From an uncultured Haemophilus sp. (lineage in GTDB: Bacteria; Pseudomonadota; Gammaproteobacteria; Enterobacterales; Pasteurellaceae): a stretch of 17,836 nucleotides of DNA. Position numbers and translations under genes: made by a program. Below the pieces are notes generated by a model. That model had not been told where the DNA came from, searched no databases, and saw only the letters and a program-made list of their open reading frames with translations. The stretch lies in the NCBI GenBank assembly GCA_902481695.1, contig CABSXY010000011.1:1-17836 (forward strand), given 5' to 3'. Below, one piece after another: positions 6,500 through 14,701 of this stretch. The first letter of the stretch is position 1, and each line of letters opens with the position of its first letter.

Positions 6500-8475
6500 T
6501 GTTTCGTCAAGGTTTAGCAGATCGATTAGCTGCAAGCGGTGCGAGATTCCGAGCACTTTCCACCGCATCAAAAATTTCATTATTATTCTTAGTTTTCGTT
6601 GCCTTAGTGGCGGTGTTTGCCCCTTGGGTAGCAACACATGATCCATTAGAAGTGATCGCGCGTATGCGTGCTCCAAGTGCGGAATATTGGTTTGGGACTG
6701 ATCGACTTGGTCGTGATATTTTCTCTCGTATTGTGTACGGAGCCCAAACGTCCTTATTTATCGGTTTAGGTGCGGTAGCTTGTGCCATTATTTTTGGTAG
6801 TGTTTTAGGTGCAACTGCAGCCACATCCGAGAAATGGGGCAATGAAATTATCATGCGCTTAATGGATATTTTAATGGCCTTCCCAGGTATCGCATTAGCG
6901 GCAGTGTTATTAGCAACCTTTGGTAACTCTGTGCCGGTTATTATTATCACCATTGCTGTGGTTTATACTCCGCAACTTGCTCGTGTGGTTCGTGCGAACG
7001 TGGTATCACAATGGGATGAAGACTATGTGCGTGCTGAACGCGTTATTGGTGGTAGCCGTACTTATATTCTTCTCAAACACGTTGTGCGCAATACTGCCGC
7101 ACCGGTTTTAGTATTTGCAACCGTAATGGTAGCAGATGCCATTGTATTCGAAGCCTCACTTTCTTTCTTAGGCGCAGGTGTACAACCACCACATCCTTCA
7201 TGGGGTAACATTCTTTCTGAAGGTCGTAACATCGTCTTAAACGGTGCATGGTGGGCAACAACCTTTGCAGGTGTGATGATTCTTTTAACTGTATTAGCCT
7301 TAAATATTTTGGCAGAAGGGCTTACCGATGCATTGGTGAACCCACGCTTGAAAGGCGGTAAAAAACCAGAAGGCAAATCAGATGAACGTCTCTCTACCGA
7401 CGTACAAGAAGCACTTGCTGAAGGTCTTGCATTAAAACGTTACTTACTCAAATTACATGAAAAAGAAATCACCCGTACGAATCGTATGCAATTAAATCCA
7501 AATGCAAAACCGATTTTACAAGTGAAAAACTTATCAATTCGTTTCCCGAATCGTTATGGTGAAATTCCATTGGTTGATAACATCAGCTTCACCGTAAATG
7601 AAGGCGAAACCATGGGGTTAGTAGGTGAGTCTGGTTGTGGTAAATCCATTACAGCATTCTCTATCATGGGCTTGTTACCAAAAACAGCAAAAATCACTGG
7701 GGAAGTGCTTTTCACCGACCGCAGTGGCAAACAACATAGCTTACTTAATTCTAACAATTTAAGTGAATTGCGTGGTTCTGAAATTGCGATGATTTACCAA
7801 GACTCTTTAAGTGCATTAAACCCATCAATGCGTATTAAAGATCAAATGGCCCAGCTCATTAAACGTGGTAGCCATCATACCGCAGAAAAATTGTTGGAAT
7901 GGGTACACCTTGATCCTGAAAAAGTATTGAACCGTTATCCGCATGAACTTTCTGGTGGTCAACGTCAACGTGTGGTGATTGCAATGGCATTAACTCGTGA
8001 ACCGAAATTATTAATTGCCGATGAACCAACAACCGCATTAGACGTAACCGTTCAAGCAGAAGTGGTGAAATTATTGAATGAATTACGTGAAAAACTGGGT
8101 TTTGCGATGGTATTTGTCAGCCACGATTTAGCATTAGTTGCACAGTTAGCTCACCACATTACGGTAATGTATGCAGGCCAAGTGGTTGAAATGGCGCCAA
8201 CATCCTTATTGCTTGCCAATCCAACTCACGAATATACACGTGGCTTATTGGGCTCTGTACTTTCAACTGAAGTCCGTGCGAAACGTTTATATCAAATTCC
8301 TGGCAGCGTACCATCACCTTACGATTTTGCTGTGGGAGACCGTTTTGCAAGTCGTTCATTGCGACCAGATGCAAATCCGGATCAAAAATTGATATTAACC
8401 GCCGTGGAAGGCGAGCCGTCTCACTTGTGGGCTTCTCATTTAGCTGAGTCTGTAACGGAAGCGAAAGGAGCATAA
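6499..8475 (+). CDS. Fused ABC importer permease-ATPase (DppC-DppD type)
   Basis: A single 658-residue protein joins two normally separate subunits. Residues 1-285 are a DppC/OppC-type permease, with the EAA loop at about 175-202. A charged linker covers roughly 286-335. Residues 338-590 are an ATPase: Walker A GESGCGKS (376-383), Q-loop Gln434, signature LSGGQ (484-488), Walker B LLIADEP (504-510) and switch His542. The frame is continuous with normal codon use on both sides, so the fusion is not a sequencing join. The C-terminal oligopeptide/dipeptide tail (about 600-650) is recognisable, but its usual cysteines are absent: it reads DRFASRSLRPDANP where the family has a Cys-rich pattern. 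SD CGGAG precedes the start. Similar fusions are known elsewhere in this family. Confidence 0.9.
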   Translation: MFRQGLADRLAASGARFRALSTASKISLLFLVFVALVAVFAPWVATHDPLEVIARMRAPSAEYWFGTDRLGRDIFSRIVYGAQTSLFIGLGAVACAIIFGSVLGATAATSEKWGNEIIMRLMDILMAFPGIALAAVLLATFGNSVPVIIITIAVVYTPQLARVVRANVVSQWDEDYVRAERVIGGSRTYILLKHVVRNTAAPVLVFATVMVADAIVFEASLSFLGAGVQPPHPSWGNILSEGRNIVLNGAWWATTFAGVMILLTVLALNILAEGLTDALVNPRLKGGKKPEGKSDERLSTDVQEALAEGLALKRYLLKLHEKEITRTNRMQLNPNAKPILQVKNLSIRFPNRYGEIPLVDNISFTVNEGETMGLVGESGCGKSITAFSIMGLLPKTAKITGEVLFTDRSGKQHSLLNSNNLSELRGSEIAMIYQDSLSALNPSMRIKDQMAQLIKRGSHHTAEKLLEWVHLDPEKVLNRYPHELSGGQRQRVVIAMALTREPKLLIADEPTTALDVTVQAEVVKLLNELREKLGFAMVFVSHDLALVAQLAHHITVMYAGQVVEMAPTSLLLANPTHEYTRGLLGSVLSTEVRAKRLYQIPGSVPSPYDFAVGDRFASRSLRPDANPDQKLILTAVEGEPSHLWASHLAESVTEAKGA

Positions 8476-8476
8476 T

Positions 8477-9289
8477 ATGAGCAGTAGTATTAAAGTCATT
8501 AAAGAACAAAACATCATCGATTTAGAAAATATCGTGGTGCAATTTCCTTCTCGCGACGGTTCGTTGTTTGGACGTAAAAAATTCACTGCGGTGAACAATG
8601 TGAGTCTTGGCATTAAAGCGGGGGAAACCATTGGTTTAGTAGGTGAGTCTGGTTGCGGGAAATCTACCTTAGCGAATGTGATCATTGGACTTCTTAAACC
8701 AACATCAGGTTTAGTGAAATTCAACGGTTTACAAATGCAATATGGCAGCTCAGAAGCGAGAAAACAATTCGGTCGCCAAGTGTCGGTCATTTTCCAAGAC
8801 CCTGCAACAGCACTGAATCCTCGTATGAAAGTGTTGGATATTTTGCGTGACCCAATGGATATTCACAATGTGTTACAACCTCATGAACGGGAAAAACGTG
8901 TGTATGACTTACTTTCTCGCGTCGGTTTACCTCGTTCTGCGGCACAAGTTGAACCAACCCGTTTATCGGGTGGACAAAAACAACGTGTGGCGATTGCACG
9001 TGCTTTAGCGCTGAATCCTAAACTGATTGTTGCGGATGAACCGACTTCTGCGCTAGACGTATCTGTTCGTGCTCAGGTGTTAAACTTATTGGCTGACTTG
9101 AAAAAAGAACTCAATCTTGCCATGGTGTTTATCTCTCACGATATCCAAACCGTACGCCAAGTATCTGACCGTATTGTCGTGATGTACGGTGGTCAAATTT
9201 TGGAAACCGGTAGCACTGAAGATATTTTCAACCATCCAACAGTGGATTACACAAGAAAATTACTTGGTGTTGCACCATCGTTGTTATAA
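8477..9289 (+). CDS. ABC importer ATPase, DppF/OppF type
   Basis: A 270-residue ATP-binding subunit that should dimerise with the ATPase half of the fused protein and power import. Motifs seen: Walker A GESGCGKS (56-63), Q-loop Gln107, signature LSGGQ (163-167), Walker B LIVADEP (183-189) and switch His221. It stops soon after the ATPase fold, at LLGVAPSLL, and lacks the C-terminal extension carried by most DppF/OppF proteins (usually about 320-330 residues). AAAGGAG (8464-8470) precedes the start, and one base separates it from the previous stop, so it is the last gene of the 5546-9289 operon. An uptake-signal terminator follows. Confidence 0.9.
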   Translation: MSSSIKVIKEQNIIDLENIVVQFPSRDGSLFGRKKFTAVNNVSLGIKAGETIGLVGESGCGKSTLANVIIGLLKPTSGLVKFNGLQMQYGSSEARKQFGRQVSVIFQDPATALNPRMKVLDILRDPMDIHNVLQPHEREKRVYDLLSRVGLPRSAAQVEPTRLSGGQKQRVAIARALALNPKLIVADEPTSALDVSVRAQVLNLLADLKKELNLAMVFISHDIQTVRQVSDRIVVMYGGQILETGSTEDIFNHPTVDYTRKLLGVAPSLL

Positions 9290-9318
9290 AACGAATGAAT
9301 AAAACACTTTAATTTATG

Positions 9319-9348
9319 ACCGCACTTTAAAAGTGCGGTTATTTTTTT
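9319..9348 (+). terminator. Uptake-signal-pair terminator after the ABC operon
   Basis: Inverted uptake signals ACCGCACTT (9319-9327) and AAGTGCGGT (9331-9339) form the stem, followed by TTATTTTTTT. Paired uptake signals used as terminators are common in Haemophilus. Confidence 0.9.
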
Positions 9349-9465
9349 GCTATTTTTTGTTTTAAGGTGTTGATAAATTTTATAAACATATTCCGAAAGC
9401 CTTTTAGAGTTTAGGTTTTTTCTCAAATAGCGTAGAATAGGCATATAAAAATAAGGAGATTTAAC

Positions 9466-10341
9466 ATGCAACAAAAAATTCAACAAGCATTAGCCGATTC
9501 GCCACTTTCAAATGCAATTCTTTCTGCATTAGAAGAACAAGAGTGGAAAGGGTTTTTACCGGCAGAAAAAGTGCGGTCAATTTGTGATGAATTTAAGCTT
9601 ACGCCTGTTCAATTAGGTTTGGCGCTTTTGCCCGTAGCAGCTTGTTATAGCCACACGCCCATTTCAGAATTTCATGTTGGCGCTATTGCGATTGGTGAAA
9701 GTGGTGATTTTTACTTTGGTGCGAATCAAGAGTTTCAGGGGGGCAGCATGGCTCAAACCATCCATGCTGAACAAAGTGCGATTAGCCATGCATGGTTACG
9801 TAATGAACCTCGCATCACGGATATCGTAGTGAATTACACACCTTGTGGTCACTGTCGTCAATTTATGAATGAGCTTTATCAAGCGAAAGATTTGAAGATT
9901 CATTTGCCACATAGTCAAAATAATCCACTTCCTCAATATTTACCCGATAGCTTTGGCCCGAAAGATTTAGGCGTTGATTTGCTTCTATTAAACAAAGAAG
10001 AACAAGGTTTTACATTGACGACAGAAGATGAAGTGGCAAATAAAGCGATTTTAGGGGCAAACCGAGCACATTCACCTTATTCTAAAAGCCCTCATGGTGT
10101 AGGCATTTTATTTAAAAATGGTGAAATGATTTGTGGTCGATATGCAGAAAATGCGGCATTTAACCCAAGTTTACCGGCTATGCAAACGGCGATTAATTTT
10201 GCTTACTTAAATCAATTGGATGTATCGAAAATTGAGCGAGTGGTATTTGCAGAGAAACCGTTGCGTTTAAGTCACCGCAAGATGGCAGAGCAGTTATTGA
10301 AGGGCCTCTGCAAGGTGAAAATGGAATATATTAGCCTGTAA
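9466..10341 (+). CDS. cdd: Cytidine deaminase
   Basis: A 291-residue enzyme of the long, E. coli-type cytidine deaminase class (294 residues in E. coli). It turns cytidine and deoxycytidine into uridine and deoxyuridine in pyrimidine salvage. The zinc site is complete: His100 and catalytic Glu102 in HAEQSA, and Cys127 and Cys130 in PCGHC. The second half (about 155-291) is the catalytically inactive duplicated domain typical of this class. GGAG lies 8 bases before the ATG, and TAGAAT (9433-9438) is a possible -10, with only a weak -35. An uptake signal sits inside the gene at 9569-9577 and another overlaps the stop (10340-10348). The gene stands alone, convergent with metE. Confidence 0.95.
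   Translation: MQQKIQQALADSPLSNAILSALEEQEWKGFLPAEKVRSICDEFKLTPVQLGLALLPVAACYSHTPISEFHVGAIAIGESGDFYFGANQEFQGGSMAQTIHAEQSAISHAWLRNEPRITDIVVNYTPCGHCRQFMNELYQAKDLKIHLPHSQNNPLPQYLPDSFGPKDLGVDLLLLNKEEQGFTLTTEDEVANKAILGANRAHSPYSKSPHGVGILFKNGEMICGRYAENAAFNPSLPAMQTAINFAYLNQLDVSKIERVVFAEKPLRLSHRKMAEQLLKGLCKVKMEYISL
9569..9577 (+). repeat. DNA uptake signal sequence (representative copy)
   Basis: AAGTGCGGT is the core uptake signal of the Haemophilus influenzae-type Pasteurellaceae; this copy extends to AAAAAGTGCGGTCAATTT, close to the full signal. Other exact cores are at 3342-3350, 5317-5325, 9331-9339, 10340-10348, 11525-11533 and 11616-11624 on the plus strand. On the minus strand they are at 9319-9327, 12881-12889, 13438-13446 and 15731-15739. 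None was found between about 13840 and 15470. Confidence 0.93.
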
Positions 10342-10378
10342 GTGCGGTCAAAAATAAATTAGTTTTTGAACTAAAAGA

Positions 10379-10419
10379 AAAGGCGAACAGAGATAAGCTC
10401 TCATGTTCGCCTTTCTTTT
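10379..10419. terminator. Bidirectional terminator between cdd and metE
   Basis: AAAGGCGAACA (10379-10389) pairs with TGTTCGCCTTT (10404-10414). Inside it GAGA (10390-10393) pairs with TCTC (10399-10402), leaving one bulged A. CTTTTT follows on the plus side and an A-rich stretch precedes it, so it can serve both convergent genes. Confidence 0.88.
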
Positions 10420-10427
10420 TACTGATT

Positions 10428-12701
10428 TTATGCTAATTCAGCACGTAATTTTTTCGTGACATCAACCATCACTTTTAATGCCGCAATTGTTTCTGGCCAA
10501 CCGCGCGTTTTTAATCCACAGTCTGGGTTCACCCATAAACGTTCTTTCGGCACCACTTGTAATGCTTTGCGAAGAAGATGTTCAATTTCTTCTGCTGCAG
10601 GTACGCGTGGACTATGAATGTCATATACACCTGGGCCAATATCATTCGGGTATTTGAAATCACCAAATGCGGTGAGTAATTCCATGTCAGAACGCGAGGT
10701 TTCGATAGTAATGACATCGGCATCTAAGGCTGCAATAGCCGGTAGAATGTCGTTAAATTCGGAATAACACATGTGCGTATGAATTTGGGTATCATCTTGG
10801 CAACCCATTGAGCTTAAACGGAAGGCTTCGCCCGCCCATTTCAAATAAGCATCCCAATCTGCACGTTTTAACGGTAAACCTTCACGAATAGCTGGCTCAT
10901 CAATTTGAATCACTTTAATGCCTGCTTTTTCTAAATCTAATACTTCATCAGAAAGCGCTACCGCAATTTGTTTACAGACCGTTTCACGAGAAATATCGTT
11001 ACGCACGAAAGACCATTGTAAGATCGTGACTGGACCAGTCAGCATGCCTTTCATCACTTTATTGGTAAGGCTTTGGGCATATTGTGACCAACATACCGTC
11101 ATTGGTTCTGGACGAGTGACATCACCGTAAATCACCGGCGGTTTCACGCAACGTGAACCGTAACTTTGTACCCAACCAAATTTGGTAAAAGCAAAACCAT
11201 TGAGTAATTCACCGAAGTATTCCACCATGTCGTTACGTTCTGCTTCGCCATGTACCAATACATCTAAATCTAATTTTTCTTGCTCACGTACGACTAACTC
11301 GATTTCTTTTTTCATTGCAGCTTCGTAATCAGCTAAGCTGAGTTCGCCTTTTTTGAAGGCGGCACGTGCATGACGAATGGCTGTCGTTTGTGGGAAAGAA
11401 CCAATATTCGTGGTTGGCAGAAGTGGTAAATTTAACCACGCATTTTGTAATTTAATGCGTTCCGCAAATGGCGATTTACGTTGGTCGGCATTTTCCGGTA
11501 AGTTTGCTAAACGTTCTGCCACACAAGTGCGGTGGATTTCACGCGAGTTTTTTCGTGCATCCGCAGCGGCTTGAGAGGCAGCTAATTCAGCTTGAACTGC
11601 TTCACGCCCTTGCTCAAGTGCGGTTTTAATAATGCGTAATTCTTGAATTTTTTGTAATGTAAAAGCCAACCATTGATAAAGCTCAGGCTTATTTGTTTGG
11701 AGTTGCGTTTCAACTTCTAAATCATAAGGTGTATGGAGAAGAGAGCAGCTTGGCGCAATCCATAAACGATCACCTAATTTCGCTTTTAATGGCTCAACCA
11801 CATCTAACACTTGATTCAAGTTTGCACGCCAAATATTACGGCCATCAATGATGCCCACAGATAAGATTTTGTCATAATCCGCAAAGGCAGCAAGTTGTTC
11901 TGGTGCGCGCACTAAATCGATGTGTAAACCTGCTACAGGTAAGGCTTTTAACAAATCAGCGTGTTCTGCCACAGAACCGAAATAAGTCGCAAGCAATAAT
12001 TTCGCTTTCACTTGTTCAGCAAAAGTGGCGTAAACCGCTTTATAAGCAGCAATCCATTCTGCCGGTAAATCTAAGGTGAGAGCAGGTTCATCAATTTGAA
12101 TGTATTCTACGCCTTCTGCCGCTAATGCATTTAAGATTTCAACATAAACTGGCACGAGTTGTGCTAATAAATCAAAGCGATTAAATGTCGCACCTTTTTC
12201 TTTACCTAACCAAAGGAAGGTGAGTGGACCAACGATTGTTGGTTTAACTTGATACCCAAGCGCTTTAGCTTCACGAATTTGTGTCACATAATGTGTTGGA
12301 TTGGCTTTAAATTGTGTTTCTTTATGGAATTCGGGTACAAGATAATGGTAGTTGGTATCGAACCATTTTGTCATTTCAATCGCAAATTGGGTTTTATTAC
12401 CACGCGCTAATTGGAAATATTGATCGAGTGTTAAGTTTTGGCTATCGAAACCAAAGCGAGCAGGAATTGCACCTGTTGCTACTTGTAAATCTAAAATGTG
12501 ATCGTAAAGTGTGAAATCAGCCACCGCGACAAAATCAGCATTTGCCTTGGCTTGATGTTGCCAGTTTAGTTCACGTAATCTTTTTGCAATATCTAATAAA
12601 TCCGCTTCCGCAATTTCGCCACGCCAGTAACGCTCTTGAGCAAATTTAAGTTCACGCTTTGCGCCTACACGCGGAAATCCAGCCAAATGAAATGTTGTCA
12701 T
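10428..12701 (-). CDS. metE: Cobalamin-independent methionine synthase
   Basis: A 757-residue protein, close to E. coli MetE (753). It moves a methyl group from methyltetrahydropteroyltriglutamate to homocysteine, the last step of methionine synthesis, without vitamin B12. Both halves of the duplicated barrel are present. The C-terminal catalytic half shows the zinc ligands expected for the family: His and Cys in THMCYSEF (about residues 641-645), the Glu of ETSRSD and the Cys of NPDCGLKTR near the end. The N-terminus FPRVGAKRELKFAQERYW is characteristic. AAGGA lies just before the ATG. Two adjacent MetJ boxes lie upstream, so it should be repressed when S-adenosylmethionine is plentiful. Two uptake signals lie inside the gene, on the strand opposite to it. 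Confidence 0.97.
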   Translation of the reverse strand: MTTFHLAGFPRVGAKRELKFAQERYWRGEIAEADLLDIAKRLRELNWQHQAKANADFVAVADFTLYDHILDLQVATGAIPARFGFDSQNLTLDQYFQLARGNKTQFAIEMTKWFDTNYHYLVPEFHKETQFKANPTHYVTQIREAKALGYQVKPTIVGPLTFLWLGKEKGATFNRFDLLAQLVPVYVEILNALAAEGVEYIQIDEPALTLDLPAEWIAAYKAVYATFAEQVKAKLLLATYFGSVAEHADLLKALPVAGLHIDLVRAPEQLAAFADYDKILSVGIIDGRNIWRANLNQVLDVVEPLKAKLGDRLWIAPSCSLLHTPYDLEVETQLQTNKPELYQWLAFTLQKIQELRIIKTALEQGREAVQAELAASQAAADARKNSREIHRTCVAERLANLPENADQRKSPFAERIKLQNAWLNLPLLPTTNIGSFPQTTAIRHARAAFKKGELSLADYEAAMKKEIELVVREQEKLDLDVLVHGEAERNDMVEYFGELLNGFAFTKFGWVQSYGSRCVKPPVIYGDVTRPEPMTVCWSQYAQSLTNKVMKGMLTGPVTILQWSFVRNDISRETVCKQIAVALSDEVLDLEKAGIKVIQIDEPAIREGLPLKRADWDAYLKWAGEAFRLSSMGCQDDTQIHTHMCYSEFNDILPAIAALDADVITIETSRSDMELLTAFGDFKYPNDIGPGVYDIHSPRVPAAEEIEHLLRKALQVVPKERLWVNPDCGLKTRGWPETIAALKVMVDVTKKLRAELA

Positions 12702-12731
12702 AATTAATCCTTCTATTGTTTTGATTGGTTT

Positions 12732-12747
12732 AGACGTCTAAACGTCT
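12732..12747 (-). promoter_or_regulatory. Tandem MetJ operator boxes of metE
   Basis: Two adjacent 8-bp met boxes read AGACGTCT (12732-12739, perfect) and AAACGTCT (12740-12747, 7 of 8). MetJ with S-adenosylmethionine binds such tandem boxes. They lie 31 bases upstream of the metE start. A possible -10, TATAAG, is at 12753-12758 on the minus strand with a weak -35, which would place the boxes just downstream of the start of transcription. Confidence 0.88.
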
Positions 12748-12871
12748 GTTCTCTTATAGAATGCAATAGAACTTTAAATTACACAACTTCATAATTTTCA
12801 GGTTTTAGATGAATTAAATTAATAAATAAAAAGGCCGCACTTTAAGATTTCTAATAAAGGAGAAAAAAGAC

Positions 12872-12902
12872 AAAAAAATAACCGCACTTTAAAGCGCGGT
12901 TA
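12872..12902 (-). terminator. Terminator of mop
   Basis: The 24-base palindrome TAACCGC...GCGGTTA (12879-12902) has one mismatch and contains an uptake-signal core. On the minus strand it is followed by seven T (12872-12878), so it ends the mop transcript. The rest of the 12702-12930 gap holds only the metE control region and a degenerate uptake signal near 12835. Confidence 0.85.
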
Positions 12903-12930
12903 TAGAGAATTCTGAACAGTTTAGTTGAGA

Positions 12931-13140
12931 TTATTCAACACCAACCATTACAGAAGTTGCTTTGATAATCGCATATGCTTCTTTACCAACTGCTAAACCT
13001 AATTCTTTTACTGCATCGATAGAGATGGTAGAAGAAATTACGTTACCGTTACCGATATCAATGTGTACGATTGCGTTCACAGAACCAGTTTCGATTGATT
13101 TTACAGTACCTTTAAGTTGGTTTCTTGCGCTAATTTTCAT
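12931..13140 (-). CDS. mop: Mop-type molybdenum-pterin/molybdate-binding protein
   Basis: A 69-residue cytoplasmic protein made of a single TOBE/Mop domain. It starts ISARNQLKGTVKSIETGSVN and continues with the IDIGNGNVISSTIS strand pair and KEAYAIIKATSVMVG, all typical of Mop proteins (molbindins). These form hexamers that bind molybdate and act as an intracellular buffer. AAGGAAA precedes the ATG. A ModE-like palindrome overlaps its probable -10 box. It lies directly behind the remains of a molybdate-type importer on the same strand, which supports a shared role in molybdenum handling. Sequence and size match the H. influenzae Mop protein as I remember it. Confidence 0.92.
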   Translation of the reverse strand: MKISARNQLKGTVKSIETGSVNAIVHIDIGNGNVISSTISIDAVKELGLAVGKEAYAIIKATSVMVGVE

Positions 13141-13177
13141 TAAGCATTTCCTTATGTTTGAGTTAAAAAGAGTAAGT

Positions 13178-13198
13178 ATTATATAGGTAAATATATAA
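13178..13198 (-). promoter_or_regulatory. ModE-like palindrome over the mop promoter
   Basis: TTATATA (13179-13185), a 6-base spacer and TATATAA (13192-13198) form a perfect 7-bp inverted repeat. The ModE consensus core is TATATA-N6/7-TATATA, so spacing and bases agree; the outer CG bases of the full consensus are missing. A minus-strand TATAAT (13178-13183) overlaps one arm, the arrangement expected for repression by molybdate-bound ModE. It sits 38 bases before the mop start. Confidence 0.6.
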
Positions 13199-13208
13199 GT
13201 TGAAAATA

Positions 13209-13837
13209 CTACTTAATAGGTGATAAGCCTTTCAAGATTTGCTCGGCATTTTCTTTGCTTAACGTATAACCGTAATATTTTTTATAGAAGGCCTGCGTTT
13301 TTTCCACCATATTTAAGTCTTTAAATTGCTCTGGGTGGAAGAGTTGAGCTGCCCAAAGAATTTGTAAGGCTTCTTCTGCGCTATAGCGATCCCATGGGAA
13401 CGTATCGGTTGGATTCGCATAAATACGATTATTTTTGACCGCACTTATTGATTGCCATGCCGGATCGCCTTTTATTTTATCTATCGCTGCTTGTGCTTTA
13501 TTGCCGCTGCTGCCGATAACAATAACATCTGGGTTCGCTTGAATAATGCTTTCTACGGTGACGGTCACCATATTCGCTTCATCTGGTAATACGCTTTTAC
13601 CGCCGGCTAATTTAATCCATTCGCCGATCATGGATTTTCCACCGTCAATCATCAATAAGTCAGAGCCTTTAGTGATATGTAACACCGTAGGGCGCTTTTC
13701 ATCTTTGAGACCTTTAAGACGATTTTCCACAAATTGAATATTGTCTTCTAATTCTTTGATATAGCTTTCTGCGATTTCAGGCGCTTTATCGCCTAAGACT
13801 TCAGCAGTAATCCTTACGGTTTTCTTCAATCCATCAA
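13209..13837 (-). pseudogene. C-terminal remnant of a metal-type periplasmic binding protein (MolA/BtuF/FecB fold)
   Basis: About 209 residues of a class III periplasmic binding protein. The long linking helix (KAPEIAESYIKELEDNIQ) and C-terminal lobe (VESIIQANPDVIVIGSSG; WQSISAVKNNRIYANP) are clear. A full protein would be about 330-370 residues, so the signal peptide and N-terminal lobe are missing. Homology runs up to FFDGLKKT and stops near 13837, where the opposite strand becomes TraG-like sequence. The apparent start (TTG at 13829) has no proper ribosome-binding site and no signal peptide, so the fragment should be non-functional. Its position before mop and behind a ModE-like promoter (15678-15711) suggests MolA for molybdate/tungstate; iron or cobalamin specificity cannot be excluded. 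Confidence 0.8.
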
Positions 13838-14634
13838 AAAAACGGCGACGTCTATTCTTATATCATGTGGTGCAAGGCTTGCTCCTTTCGATATTCAGGA
13901 GCTTAGAGACTTGATGAAGGAAGATGAACTTGAGCTTGATACTCTTGGCGATAGAAAGACAGCGCTCTTTGTTATTATCTCTGATACAGATGATACCTTT
14001 AATTTTGTGGTGTCTATTATGTACTCGCAGTTATTTAACTTGCTTTGTGATAAGGCGGATGATGAATATGGAGAACGATTACCTGTTCATGTAAGGTGCT
14101 TGCTTGATGAGTTTGCAAACATTGGCTTAATTCCGAAGTTCGAGAAGTTAATAGCGACAATCCGTTCAAGAGAGATTTCGGCAAGCATTATTTTGCAAGC
14201 ACAATCTCAGTTAAAGGCAATTTACAAGGATAATGCAGATACCATTGTAGGTAACTGTGATAGTACCTTGTTTCTTGGTGGAAAGGAAAAGACCACACTT
14301 AAAGAACTATCTGAAACACTGGGTAAAGAAATCATAGACCTATATAACACATCGGAAACTAGATCCAATGCCAATAGTTATGGACTGAATTATCAAAAGA
14401 CAGGAAAGGAGCTGATGAGTCAGGATGAGATAACGGTTATGGATGGCAGTAAGTGTATTTTTCAGCTTCGAGGTGTCAGACCGTTTTTGTCAGACAAATT
14501 CTGATATTAAAAAGCACAAGAATTACAAGCTCTTGGAAGACTATGATAAAAAGAATGTGTTTGATATTGAAGAATACATCAGAAGAAAAGGCAAAGTTAA
14601 GATGAATAGAAATACAGTAATTACAAGATTGTAA
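13838..14634 (+). pseudogene. 3' remnant of a TraG/VirD4-family conjugation coupling protein, frameshifted
   Basis: Sequence matching the C-terminal third of the Gram-positive TraG/VirD4 coupling ATPase family, which feeds DNA to conjugation machinery at the membrane. Recognisable blocks are GARLAPFDIQELRDL, ELDTLGDRKTALFVI, Walker-B-like RCLLDEFANIG, ATIRSREISASIILQAQSQL and GVRPFLSDKF. The frame is open back to about 13838 with no start codon, so the N-terminal two thirds, including Walker A, are missing. Near 14499-14502 one extra base shifts the frame, giving a stop at 14502-14504. The normal tail (DIKKHKNYKLLEDYDKKN...) continues in the next frame to a stop at 14632-14634. It is doubly broken and should have no function. 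Confidence 0.85.
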
Positions 14635-14641
14635 TATTTTC

Positions 14642-14670
14642 TGTTATAGCTTTATGATATATTGTATAAT
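14642..14670 (+). promoter_or_regulatory. Promoter of the cat gene
   Basis: A perfect -10 TATAAT lies at 14665-14670. Seventeen bases upstream is TGTTAT (14642-14647), a weak -35. A GTGAGGA ribosome-binding sequence (about 14687-14693) lies 8 bases before the cat ATG. The promoter came in with the fragment. Confidence 0.6.
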
Positions 14671-14701
14671 AGAACAAATTTGAATTTGTGAGGACGCAAA
14701 A

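Noticed and set aside
6507..6953. 148-codon minus-strand frame inside the fused permease-ATPase gene
   Set aside because: Shadow of a well-supported gene on the other strand; no recognisable protein features. The same holds for other antisense frames in the ABC, metE and ttcA genes.
7340..7520. Assembly or sequencing error joining separate permease and ATPase genes
   Set aside because: The linker is continuously coding, 50 residues long, with host-like codon use and no hidden stop/start or ribosome-binding site, so the fusion is taken as real.
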